DNA from: a bacterium
GTDB taxonomy: Bacteria > Planctomycetota > UBA1135 > GCA-002686595
Reading direction: 5' to 3'
DNA: 34,816 nucleotides
Assembly: GCA_030428395.1 (NCBI GenBank)
Contig: JAUIDW010000020.1
Span: 1-34,816 of the forward strand
The notes below the pieces were generated by a model, which worked only from the letters and a program-made list of their open reading frames with translations, was not told the origin of the DNA and did no database searches. How positions within the stretch are numbered: position 1 is the first letter of the stretch; each line of letters begins with the position of its first letter. Made by a program: the position numbers and the translations under genes. Below are positions 1 to 7,912 of this stretch, piece by piece.

Positions 1-415
1 GCGCGCCCCTCGGGGTGCAGCAGGTGGATGTCGACGTCGCTGCCCTCCTGATCGGTCTCGTCGCCGTCGCCGGGCGTGTGCCACACGAGCTGCACGTGCA
101 GGTCTTCGTTCGGCGTGGCGACGATGCGCACGCGGGCGCCGCGCGCGGGGCCGCGTCCGCGTCGTCGAGGGCGACCGGCGCGGGCAGCGCCAGGCGGCCG
201 CCGAGCGGCTGCAGGTCGAGCGCGACCTGCAGCGTGGCCGTCAACAGGCCGCCGAGCACCGCGGCCTTCCAGGCGCGCTCGGGCCAGCGCGCGCCGGGCG
301 CCGCGCGGCGCGTCAGCAGGCGCGCCGCGCCGAGCAGCAGCGTGCCGTGCAGCGCATAGGTGAGCAGCCACGCGACCAGCGCCCCGGGCACGAGGCGCTC
401 CAGGAGCTCATGCAT
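1..415 (-). CDS. M56/BlaR1-like membrane protein, partial, apparent frame change near base 140
   Basis: This gene directly follows blaI; its ATG at 415 lies 8 bases inside the blaI reading frame, so the pair is probably co-transcribed. From 415 down to about 145 the frame encodes a start with a hydrophobic stretch (VAWLLTYALHGTLLLGAARL), then WPERAWKAAVLGGLLTATLQ, which resembles the N-terminal membrane region of M56 (BlaR1-like) peptidases. Below about 140 this frame becomes Cys/Ser/Thr-rich and unconvincing, while another frame takes over with high third-position GC (RIVATPNEDLHVQLVW, then GSDVDIHLLHPEG). That resembles a DUF2135-type beta domain. One missing base would join the two. It may be a sequencing error, a true frameshifted gene, or a fusion. 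The zinc site (HExxH) expected in M56 would lie beyond the window. Family assignment rests on the BlaI neighbour and the N-terminus only. Confidence 0.55.
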   Translation of the reverse strand, partial: MHELLERLVPGALVAWLLTYALHGTLLLGAARLLTRRAAPGARWPERAWKAAVLGGLLTATLQVALDLQPLGGRLALPAPVALDDADAAPRAAPACASSPRRTKTCTCSSCGTRPATATRPIRRAATSTSTCCTPRGA

Positions 416-851
416 CGCCGCGCTCCCCGGGCTCGGCCCCGTCGGCGTCGCGCGCGCCCGCCTCGGCGGAGCGCCGCTCGATCAGCTCGCGCAGCCGCGC
501 GACCTCGTCCGCGTCGATGGACTGCTCCTCGAGCAGGTGGCTGACCAGCGCGGTCACGTCGCCCGAGAAGAGCCGGTCGGTCAGCTCGGCCACCATCGTC
601 CGGTGCACCTGCGGCTCGGTGACGGTGGGCCGGTAGACGAAGAGGCGGCCGTCGGCGCGGTGCGCGACGACGCCCTTCTTCTCCATCTTCTTGAGCATGG
701 TGGCGATGGTCGTCGGCGCTCGCTCGCGCTCGTCGGCGAGGGCGTCGCGCACCTCGCTGACCGTCGCCTCCCCGCGGCTCCAGAGGACGCGCATGATCGC
801 GTACTGCAGCTCGCCGAGGTGGTGGGAGGGGTTCATGGGGGTCCTGGGCAT
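408..851 (-). CDS. blaI: BlaI/MecI/CopY-family transcriptional repressor
   Basis: The 147-residue product has the BlaI/MecI size and layout: a winged helix-turn-helix over about residues 12-80 (LGELQYAIMRVLW, then SEVRDAL, TTIATMLKKMEKKG and a wing around RADGRLFVYRP), followed by an acidic helical dimerisation tail (about 95-130). In this family a dimeric repressor is cleaved or released through a partner M56 membrane sensor, which fits the following gene. The ATG at 851 is used; an alternative ATG at 836 (MNPSHHLGEL) matches the usual family N-terminus and has AGGA five bases upstream, so it may be the real start. Two dyads immediately upstream look like its own operator. Targets in this organism are unknown; a role in beta-lactam response is not shown, since no beta-lactamase is visible. 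Confidence 0.9.
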   Translation of the reverse strand: MPRTPMNPSHHLGELQYAIMRVLWSRGEATVSEVRDALADERERAPTTIATMLKKMEKKGVVAHRADGRLFVYRPTVTEPQVHRTMVAELTDRLFSGDVTALVSHLLEEQSIDADEVARLRELIERRSAEAGARDADGAEPGERGDA

Positions 852-854
852 TCG

Positions 855-883
855 ACTACCGCGGTAGTACGACTACGGTAGTC
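855..883 (-). promoter_or_regulatory. Tandem dyad operator upstream of blaI
   Basis: Two inverted repeats sit just before the blaI start: a perfect 14-bp palindrome ACTACCGCGGTAGT at 855-868 and GACTACGGTAGTC at 871-883 (six-base arms around one central G). Both share the half-site GACTAC/GTAGTC, similar to the TACTACA/TGTAGTA half-sites of known BlaI/MecI operators. The position implies autorepression. If blaI starts at 836 the sites fall in the leader; if at 851 they end three bases from the start. Confidence 0.7.
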
Positions 884-959
884 CCGGGTTGTCGCGCGGC
901 CCGGACTTTCTGCCGGGGACGACCCAAGTCCCTTGATGGAAATAACTTGGGAGTACGCC

Positions 960-1442
960 CTAGCGCGCCAGCAAGTGCCCGACGCGGCCCAGGCTGCCCG
1001 GACCCGCAGCGGGAGGCGGGGCGGACGCCCGGCCGAAGCCCCCCGCCGGGTCGACGCCCGCGGCCAGCTCGACGCTCGCCCCCGCCGGCGCCGCGGGGCC
1101 CGTGCCCGCCCCGGGGTCCGCGGGGGTCGCCAGGCCGAGCCAGGCCGCCAGGAAGCCGGCGGCGAAGCCCGCGGCGGCCAGGCTCCAGGCGGGCGCCCTC
1201 CCCCACCGCGGCCGCGCCGCGCCGACGATCTCGGCGGCGGGCGTGCTCCAGGGTCCCGCGGGGACCGGCGCCTCCGGGGGCGCGGCGCCCGCGAGCCGGC
1301 CGAGCCCGCGCTCGAGCTCGTCGGCGAAGGCGCGGCAGGCGTCGCAGCTCTCCAGGTGCGCCTCGAGCGCGCGCGCCTCCGCGGGCTCGAGCTCTCCGTA
1401 CAGGCGCAGGGCCAGTTCCTCGCGGTGCGTCTCGCAGCTCAT
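960..1442 (-). CDS. zf-HC2 (ZAS-type) anti-sigma factor, membrane anchored
   Basis: The 160-residue product begins MSCETHREELALRLYGEL and carries the zinc-binding anti-sigma pattern HLESCDAC (HxxxCxxC, about residues 29-36), with Cys3 and His6 as further possible ligands. A single membrane segment (WSLAAAGFAAGFLAAWLGLA) lies around residues 89-108, followed by an Ala/Pro/Gly-rich outer tail. Its ATG overlaps the stop of the sigma factor gene (ATGA), the arrangement typical of sigma/anti-sigma pairs, so it very probably binds and holds that sigma factor at the membrane until a signal arrives. The signal and release mechanism cannot be read from the sequence. Confidence 0.85.
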   Translation of the reverse strand: MSCETHREELALRLYGELEPAEARALEAHLESCDACRAFADELERGLGRLAGAAPPEAPVPAGPWSTPAAEIVGAARPRWGRAPAWSLAAAGFAAGFLAAWLGLATPADPGAGTGPAAPAGASVELAAGVDPAGGFGRASAPPPAAGPGSLGRVGHLLAR

Positions 1443-2014
1443 GCTTCGCTCCCCGGCTCGAGGTCGCTCCCCAGCGACGCCTGCAGCCGGAGGCAGGCGC
1501 GCGCGAACTGCGTCTTGGCGGTCGAGGTCGACACCCCCAGCACCGCGGCGACCTCGCGCAGCGAGAGGCCGCCGTCGTGGCGCAGGGAGAACACGGTGCG
1601 CTGGCCGTCGGGCAGCCGCGCCAGCGCGGCCTCGAGCCGGTGGAACAGCTCGCGGTCGGCGGCGTCGCGCCAGGCGCCGGGCGCGGCCCCGGTTCCGCGC
1701 TTGCCCGGCGCAGGCGTCGCGCCGGTCGCTCGCGCCGGGCCGGGCGCGACGGTCGAGACGGTTCCATCGGGCCCATCGGGCGCGCGCCGGCGCCGCAGGT
1801 CGATCGCGGCGCTGACCGCGGCGCGCCGCAGCCAGGCGAGCGGCCGGTCCGGCCAGGGCTCGGCGCGCTCGACGCGGCGCCACAGCCGCAGGAAGGCCTC
1901 CTGCGCGGCGTCGCGCCCGAGGTGCTCCTCGCGCAGGATCGAGCGGCAGATGCGCAGCACCGCGCCGTGGTGCTCGGCGACCAGCCGGTCGAAGCGCTCC
2001 GCGGCGGCGCTCAT
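1439..2014 (-). CDS. ECF-type RNA polymerase sigma factor
   Basis: The 191-residue protein has sigma region 2 at about residues 5-75 (AVLRICRSILREEHLGRDAA, then QEAFLRLWRRV, the core-binding helix) and region 4 at about 130-180 (LARLPDGQRTVFSLRHDGG, SLREVAAVLGVSTSTAK, the helix-turn-helix for the -35 element). A Gly/Pro/Ala-rich linker of about 50 residues joins them, and there is no region 1 or 3, as expected for ECF sigma factors. The ATG at 2014 overlaps the stop of the upstream lipoprotein gene, and its own stop overlaps the anti-sigma start, so the three genes form one translationally coupled unit. The lipoprotein may act in signal sensing, by inference. Confidence 0.88.
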   Translation of the reverse strand: MSAAAERFDRLVAEHHGAVLRICRSILREEHLGRDAAQEAFLRLWRRVERAEPWPDRPLAWLRRAAVSAAIDLRRRRAPDGPDGTVSTVAPGPARATGATPAPGKRGTGAAPGAWRDAADRELFHRLEAALARLPDGQRTVFSLRHDGGLSLREVAAVLGVSTSTAKTQFARACLRLQASLGSDLEPGSEA

Positions 2015-3156
2015 TCCGCGACCGCCACCACCCGCAGCACGCGGTCCGCGCCGCGCAGCGCCTGGCCCTCGACCTCCCACACCGCGGCGCCGTCCTCCAG
2101 GCGCTGCCAGTTGCCCGCCACGACGCGCCCGGGCAGCCGCACGACCACGCGCAGGCGCTCGTCGCCGAGGTCGTCGGTGTGGTCGTAGGCGGTGAAGCTC
2201 CACTCGAGCCGGGCGAGCACGCCGTGCAGCACCTCGGACGGCACGTGCGCGTTCGCGAGGCCGTCGGCCAGCGCGCCGCGCAGGGCGTCGCGCCAGCTCC
2301 GCTCGAGGGCCTCGAACGCCTCCGCGGTCCCTCCGCCGCCCTCCGACGCGGCCCCTTCCTCGCCCGGGCGCTCCGCGTCGCACGCGCGGCGCAGCAGGTC
2401 GGTCAGCGCCCCGGCGTCCAGGGCGCGACCCGCGCGCGCGGTGCCGTCGGCGACGATCTGCTCGAAGGTCGCGAGCGGCAGCATCGCGGGTCCGTCGACG
2501 TACTGCGCCGCGAGGGCGTCGCGCAGGAAGCCCTCGGCGTACTCCGCCGCGCGCGCGGTGAAGCGCGACGCGACGTCCGCGAGCTGCGCGTCGGTCGCAG
2601 CGGCGGGGTCGTCGAGCAGCCCCTCGGGCAGCTCGTCCACGACGTCGTCGTACAGCCGCTCGCCGACGTGCCGGCGGCCGTGCAGCGTGCGCTCGAACAC
2701 GTAGACCGCACGCCCGCCGCGACGCTCGACCGCGAGGCTCGCCGAGCGCGTCAGGTACGCGTCCGCGTAGGGCTCGCCGGCGGGCGCGTACGTGGTCGGC
2801 AGCGCGTCGACCGAGGGGAAGCGCGCGGTGACGGCGAGCTCGACCTGCTCCCCGGCGCCGAACAGGGTGCGCGCGCGCTCGCGCCGCCCGGGCCCGGCCA
2901 CGCCGACGCCGTCCACCCAGCGGCGCGTGTCCGCGTCGGCGGCGCGCCACGGGCCGTCGAGGGGCACGGGCCAGCCGTCGGCGAGGTCCTCGACGTGCCC
3001 GTCGGCGCGCACGGTCACCTCGACGGAGCCGTCGGCGGCGACCTCGATGCGCTCCTCCTGCTCGACGCAGGCGGCGAGCAGGGGCAGCGCCGCCAGGGCG
3101 AGTGCGCGGGTCCGGGAGAGCGGGCGGAGCGGCTTGCGGACGGTGCGGGATTCCAT
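2011..3156 (-). CDS. Predicted lipoprotein of unknown function, first gene of the sigma/anti-sigma operon
   Basis: The 381-residue product starts with a basic region and a hydrophobic stretch ending in LPLLAAC, a good lipobox with Cys30, so it is probably an exported lipoprotein. The ATG at 3156 is preferred over longer versions because GGAGGAA lies at good spacing upstream and it places the signal peptide at the N-terminus. I do not recognise the mature domain. It begins with EERIEVAADGSVEVTVRADG, suggesting beta structure, has a helical Ala/Glu-rich middle (about residues 180-290), and ends with another beta-like stretch (ERLRVVVRLPGRVVAGNWQR). The four-base overlap with the sigma gene suggests a role in the same response. 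Confidence 0.75.
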   Translation of the reverse strand: MESRTVRKPLRPLSRTRALALAALPLLAACVEQEERIEVAADGSVEVTVRADGHVEDLADGWPVPLDGPWRAADADTRRWVDGVGVAGPGRRERARTLFGAGEQVELAVTARFPSVDALPTTYAPAGEPYADAYLTRSASLAVERRGGRAVYVFERTLHGRRHVGERLYDDVVDELPEGLLDDPAAATDAQLADVASRFTARAAEYAEGFLRDALAAQYVDGPAMLPLATFEQIVADGTARAGRALDAGALTDLLRRACDAERPGEEGAASEGGGGTAEAFEALERSWRDALRGALADGLANAHVPSEVLHGVLARLEWSFTAYDHTDDLGDERLRVVVRLPGRVVAGNWQRLEDGAAVWEVEGQALRGADRVLRVVAVAE

Positions 3157-3292
3157 GGCTTCCTCCGGGGCTCGGCGTCGCGCTCCCGGGCGGGGAGCTC
3201 GACCCATGGACGCGCGGCGGCGCGGATCGGACGACGGCGATCCTGCAGGAATCCGCGGAGCGCCGCCCGGACCGCCGCGCGGGGCGGCCAGA

Positions 3293-4363
3293 ATGCCGCC
3301 CGTGAGCCGCCCCCGCCGGAGCCCCTCGCTCGCCGCCCTCGGGCTGGCGCTGGCGCTGGCCGCCTGCTCCCAGGAGGCGCCGCCGCCGCCCGGCGCCGCC
3401 GCGGCGCGCCCCGCCGGGTCGGCGGACGCGACGGGCGACCCGGGGACGAACGCCGCGCTCGCCGGGGTGCGCGCGCTGGGCTACGCCGGCGACCTGGACG
3501 CCGCCGCGGAGGCGCTCGGGCGCGCGCGCGCCGACGGCGCCCCGCCGGCGCAGGTGGCGCTGGTCGAGAGCGAGCTCGCGCGGCTGGCCGACGACGCCGA
3601 CGGCGCCGTCGCCGCGGCCGAGCGCGCGGTCGAGCTGGCGCCGGACTCCGGCGCCGCGCACCACGCCCTGGCGCGCGCGCTGACGCTGCGCATGCGCGGC
3701 GGGATGCTCGCGGCCATGGGCAGCCTGCCCGCCTTCAAGCGCGCGCTGCGCCGCGCGCTCGAGCTGGACCCTTCGAACGTCGACGCGCACGCGGACTGGA
3801 TCGGGTTCCTGGCGCTCGTCCCGGGCGTGGCCGGCGGCGACAGGGACCGCGCCCTGGAGCTGGCGCGCGAACTGCAGGCGCTCGACGAGCGCCGCGGGCT
3901 GGTCCTGACGAGCTTCGTGCAGAGCCTGCGCGAGGAGCCCGGCGACGCGCTGGCCACGCTCGACGTCGCCGCCGAGCGCTTCCCCGACGACGCGGAGGTG
4001 CACGCCACGCGCGGCATGATCCTGGCGAGCGAGGAGCGCCTGGACGAGGCGCGCGAGGCGTTCGAGGCGGCGCTCGCGGGCGCGCGCGACCGGCACCACT
4101 ACCAGGCGCTGTACCAGCTCGCGAAGCTGCGCATCGAGGCGGGCGTCGAGCTGGAGGAGGCCCTGGCCGCCATGCGGCGCTACGCGGACGAGGCGCCGCT
4201 CGCCGACCTGCTGCCGCCGCGGGCGGGCGCCCACTGGCGCGCCGGGCAGGCCCTGGTCGGCCTGGGACGGACCGACGAGGCCCGCGCGGCCTTCGAGCGC
4301 GCGCTGGAGCTCCAGCCCGGCTTCGAGCAGGCGCGCGAGGACCTCGAGGCGCTCGGGGACTGA
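3293..4363 (+). CDS. TPR-repeat lipoprotein
   Basis: The 356-residue product has a short basic N-terminus and a hydrophobic signal ending LALAACS (lipobox Cys25), so it is predicted to be lipid-anchored outside the cytoplasm. The remainder is helical and TPR-like: AERAVELAPDSGAAHHALAR, then FKRALRRALELDPSNVDAHA, AREAFEAALAGARDRHHYQA and, at the C-terminus, AFERALELQPGFEQAREDLE. TPR units normally mediate protein contacts; no enzymatic motif is seen. The ATG at 3293 is chosen because it gives the signal peptide directly; a GTG three codons later is an alternative. It is divergent from the sigma-factor operon across about 136 bases, which probably holds both promoters. Confidence 0.82.
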   Translation: MPPVSRPRRSPSLAALGLALALAACSQEAPPPPGAAAARPAGSADATGDPGTNAALAGVRALGYAGDLDAAAEALGRARADGAPPAQVALVESELARLADDADGAVAAAERAVELAPDSGAAHHALARALTLRMRGGMLAAMGSLPAFKRALRRALELDPSNVDAHADWIGFLALVPGVAGGDRDRALELARELQALDERRGLVLTSFVQSLREEPGDALATLDVAAERFPDDAEVHATRGMILASEERLDEAREAFEAALAGARDRHHYQALYQLAKLRIEAGVELEEALAAMRRYADEAPLADLLPPRAGAHWRAGQALVGLGRTDEARAAFERALELQPGFEQAREDLEALGD

Positions 4364-4446
4364 CCGCGCGCGAAGCGTGCGGCACGCGGCGGCGCCGCCC
4401 CCTACCATGGGGCCGGTCCGCATCCGCGGGGCCGGCCCGATCATCA

Positions 4447-4473
4447 CGGTCCGGCCCGAGACGGGCCGGACCG
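4447..4473 (+). other. 12-bp perfect hairpin just upstream of the 4480 start codon
   Basis: CGGTCCGGCCCG and CGGGCCGGACCG form a perfect 12-bp stem around a three-base loop AGA, ending only six bases before the ATG at 4480. There is no T tract after it and no Shine-Dalgarno sequence between it and the start. It may limit readthrough from the TPR gene or occlude ribosome entry to the next gene. Confidence 0.7.
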
Positions 4474-4479
4474 AGCGCC

Positions 4480-7400
4480 ATGGCCCGCCGCAGCCTCGCC
4501 CCCCTGCTCGTCGCCCTCCCGCTGGTCGCGGCCGCGGTCGTCGTCGCGCTGTGGCTGCTGCTGGGCGGCGAGGGCGAGGCGCCCGCGCTGCCGGGCGCGG
4601 TCGGGCCCGCGCCGGCCGCCGCCGACGACGCGCCGGTCGCGGCCGCGGACCTCGAGTCCCCCGACGAGCCGCCGGAGCCCGCGGCGCCGCGCGCCGCGGC
4701 ACGCGTCGAGACCACGAGCGCGGACGGCGTCGAGGCGTCCTTCGACCTGCGCGGCGCGCGCTGGGTCGAGGGCCGCGTGGTCGTCCCAGCCGGGGCGCCG
4801 GCGGACGACACGCTGACGGTCGTGGCGCTGGGCGAGAACCGCGCGCGCATCGACGAGCACGGCATGTTCGCGATCGAGCTCGGCGCGAACGGGCAGCGCA
4901 GCTGGCAGCAGCGCGAGGAGCTCGCGCGCGCGCCCGTCGCCGCGGACGGGTCGTTCCGCCTGCCGTTCCGCCCGGGCCCGGAGGGCGACGGCAGCACCGA
5001 GGCGGCGCTGGTCGACGTCGACGGCCGCTACCTCTACCTCGACGAGCCCCGGCGGCTGGACCTCGGCACCCTGGGCGACGAGGAGGTCGTGCTCGAGCCG
5101 GAGCTCGGCGGCGCCCTGCGCGTCGAGCTGGTGCTGCCGCGCGGCTCCGACGAGGTGCCCGGCACGACCGAGGTCGCGACCTTCGCCATGACCGGCGGCG
5201 GCGACGGCTCCGTCCGGACGCTCCGGCTGGAGGACGCTACGGTCGGCGAGCTGCGCGCCGTGCCCGCCGGCCCGCGCCGGATCGTGACGGTCCAGCCGGA
5301 CATCTACCCCGCCGCGATGGGGCCGGAGCAGGTCGTGGTCGAGGCGGGCGGCGACCCGGTGATGCGAATCGAGCTCCAGCTCGGCGCGCGCGTGCGCGGC
5401 CGCGTCGTGGACGCCGGCGGAGCGCCGGTCGAGGGCGCCCAGGTGCGCGCGAGCGCGCAGGCGTTCGACTTCCTGGGCCGCGGGGGTCGCTCCGCCGAGA
5501 CCGACGCCGAGGGGCGCTTCGACGTCCGCGGCCTGGGGGCCGGCAAGGTGCAGCTCCAGGTCGCCGCCAGCGGGCGTCCCCGCGGGCAGAGCGACGAGCT
5601 CGAGCTGACCGACGGCCAGGTGCTGGACGACCTCGAGATCGCGCTCCCCGCGGGCCTGCCGCTCGCGGGCGTGGTGCGGTGGCCCGACGGCCGCCCGGCG
5701 GAGGGCGCGCGGGTGCGCGCGCTGCCGCGCGAGGACCGCCAGAGCTGGCTCTTCCGCGACCTCGAGGACGCGCGGGACGAGCCGGTGGTCACCGACGCCG
5801 AGGGCCGCTTCCGGTTCGAGGGGCTCGAGGACGTCCCGTTCGCCCTCTTCGCCGAGGGCACGCCGCCGGGCGCCGCGGAGGCCCACGCCGACGCGAAGGA
5901 CGGGGCGGACGCGCCGCCGGCGTGGACGGCGCGGGTCGACTCGGTCGCCGCCGGCGCGGAGGACCTCGTCCTCGAGCTGCGCGCCCCCCTGGCCCTGGGC
6001 GGCCGCGTCGAGGACGACACGGGCGCGCCGGTCGACGCCTTCACGGTGGTCGCGAAGCGGCCGGACTGGCCGGGCCCGAACGCGGCCGAGCACAAGCAGG
6101 TCCAGCGGACGTTCACCGGGGCCGGCGGGCGCTTCCTGCTGGAGGGACCCGACGCCGGCACGTGGACGGTCACCGTGCAGGCCAAGGGCCACCTGACCAC
6201 CGAGCCGCGCGAGGTCGTGCTGCCGACGGGAGAGCTCGAGCCGTTCGTCCTGACCCGCACCGCGCGCCTGACGGGCACGGTGCTGGACCCGGCCGGCCAG
6301 CCGGTGGAGGGCGCCGAGGTCACCGTCCGCGGGCGCGACCGCGGCCGCACGGCGCGCGCGAAGACCGACGCGGCGGGCCGCTTCGCCGCCGAGCCGGCCG
6401 GCCCCGGGGCCGTGACCGTGGTGGCGCGCTCCGACGACTGGGCGCCCAGCGCGGACCTCGAGCTCGACCTGCTGCCGGGGGAGGAGCGCACCGACGTCGT
6501 CCTGTCCCTCACGGTCGGCGGCGCGATCGCCGGCGTCCTCTACGACCGCACGGGCGCGCCCGAGGCCGGCAGCACGGTGATGCTGCAGTCCAGCGGGCGA
6601 ACCGGGGGGCGCGAGGCCCGGACGGACGCGGGCGGCCGCTTCCGGGTCGAGCACCTCGAGCCCGGCGCGTACCAGGTGATGGCCATGCCGGACCCCTCGC
6701 GCTGGATGGTCAGCGGCGAGCAGCCCGACATGGGCGAGCTGTTCGAGCAGCTGCGCATGACGACCGCCACCGTCGTCGAGGGCGAGACCACCGAGGTCGT
6801 CCTGGGCGCGCCGCCGCGCGCGCCGGTCGTCGTGCACGGGCGCATCACGCGCGGCGGCGAGCCGGCGGCGCGCGCCAACGTCATGGTCATGCACGAGGGC
6901 GGGGCGCTGCTGGAGCGCATGCGCGCCGACACCGCCGACGAGAACGGCTTCTACGAGGTGCGCCTCGACGAGCCCGGCGACTACACGTTCGTCGTCATGC
7001 GCCAGATGGGCGGGTCGAACGGCATCGACTTCCCCGTCACGATCCCCGAGGTCGAGCGGCACGAGTTCGACCTGGAGCTGCCGGGGGGCTCGCTCGCCGG
7101 CGTGGTCGTCGGGCCCGACGGCGGACCGCCGGAGAGCGCCTACGTCTGGCTGCGGCGCCAGGACACCTCCGCCGAGCTGGCGGGCCTGTTCGGCCAGAGC
7201 TCGATCGCCGTGTCCGAGGACGGCACGTTCCGGGCCGACGAGCTGCGCCCCGGCCGCTACGCCGTCACCGCGACGGCGGGCGACGTGGCCGCCACCACCC
7301 TGCACGACGTGGTCGTCGGCGACGGGCCGACCGAGGGCCTCGAGCTGCGCCTGAGCGCGGGCGGGCGCGTGACCGGGCGCGTCGTGGAGGAGACGGGCGA

Positions 7401-7905
7401 GCCCGTGGAGGGTGCGGTCGTGTTCGTGCGCGACGCCGCCGGGCGCCCGCTGCCGCGGCTGGAGGCCAGGACCGACGCCCGCGGCGAGTTCACGGTGCAC
7501 CGCGTGCCCGCCGGGGACGTCACCGTCAGCGCGCGCACGCTGAACTACGCGACGCCGACCTCGGCCCCGCTCCGCGTGCCGGTCGACGGCGACGCCCACG
7601 TCGAGCTGGTGGCGGTCGAGGGCACGGTGCTGCGCATCCTGCTGGAGGACGAGGACGGCCAGGTCGTCCGCGCGGCCATCCGCGTCGAGGACGAGGACGG
7701 GCGCGACCACGCCGGGCTGACCAGCGACGCCGAGCTCGAGCGCGTGGTCACCGAGGGCTTCTCGACCACCGAGCGCCGCGTCGGGCCGCTGGCGCCCGGG
7801 CGCTACACCGTGTCCGCGCAGGCCCCCGACGGGCGCGACGCGCGCAAGTCCGTCACGCTGCGCGGGCAGGACGACCGCAAGGTGCGGCTGCGCCTGCGCG
7901 ACTAG
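4480..7905 (+). CDS. Membrane-anchored protein of tandem carboxypeptidase-regulatory-like domains
   Basis: The 1141-residue product has an N-terminal basic residue pair and a membrane segment (LLVALPLVAAAVVVALWLLL, about residues 8-28), then a Pro/Ala-rich spacer. The rest is a string of about 90-110-residue beta-sandwich modules of the CarboxypepD_reg type. Module starts are seen near residues 97, 306, 396, 507, 598, 684, 786, 873 and 965, with recurring patterns such as GRVVDAGGAPVEGAQVRA and TDAEGRF. No peptidase, sulfatase or other catalytic motif is seen, so it is probably a structural or binding surface protein facing the periplasm. The ATG at 4480 is the only one giving an N-terminal anchor. 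The gene ends seven bases from the convergent pseudouridine synthase gene. Confidence 0.85.
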   Translation: MARRSLAPLLVALPLVAAAVVVALWLLLGGEGEAPALPGAVGPAPAAADDAPVAAADLESPDEPPEPAAPRAAARVETTSADGVEASFDLRGARWVEGRVVVPAGAPADDTLTVVALGENRARIDEHGMFAIELGANGQRSWQQREELARAPVAADGSFRLPFRPGPEGDGSTEAALVDVDGRYLYLDEPRRLDLGTLGDEEVVLEPELGGALRVELVLPRGSDEVPGTTEVATFAMTGGGDGSVRTLRLEDATVGELRAVPAGPRRIVTVQPDIYPAAMGPEQVVVEAGGDPVMRIELQLGARVRGRVVDAGGAPVEGAQVRASAQAFDFLGRGGRSAETDAEGRFDVRGLGAGKVQLQVAASGRPRGQSDELELTDGQVLDDLEIALPAGLPLAGVVRWPDGRPAEGARVRALPREDRQSWLFRDLEDARDEPVVTDAEGRFRFEGLEDVPFALFAEGTPPGAAEAHADAKDGADAPPAWTARVDSVAAGAEDLVLELRAPLALGGRVEDDTGAPVDAFTVVAKRPDWPGPNAAEHKQVQRTFTGAGGRFLLEGPDAGTWTVTVQAKGHLTTEPREVVLPTGELEPFVLTRTARLTGTVLDPAGQPVEGAEVTVRGRDRGRTARAKTDAAGRFAAEPAGPGAVTVVARSDDWAPSADLELDLLPGEERTDVVLSLTVGGAIAGVLYDRTGAPEAGSTVMLQSSGRTGGREARTDAGGRFRVEHLEPGAYQVMAMPDPSRWMVSGEQPDMGELFEQLRMTTATVVEGETTEVVLGAPPRAPVVVHGRITRGGEPAARANVMVMHEGGALLERMRADTADENGFYEVRLDEPGDYTFVVMRQMGGSNGIDFPVTIPEVERHEFDLELPGGSLAGVVVGPDGGPPESAYVWLRRQDTSAELAGLFGQSSIAVSEDGTFRADELRPGRYAVTATAGDVAATTLHDVVVGDGPTEGLELRLSAGGRVTGRVVEETGEPVEGAVVFVRDAAGRPLPRLEARTDARGEFTVHRVPAGDVTVSARTLNYATPTSAPLRVPVDGDAHVELVAVEGTVLRILLEDEDGQVVRAAIRVEDEDGRDHAGLTSDAELERVVTEGFSTTERRVGPLAPGRYTVSAQAPDGRDARKSVTLRGQDDRKVRLRLRD

Positions 7906-7912
7906 CGGCCGC

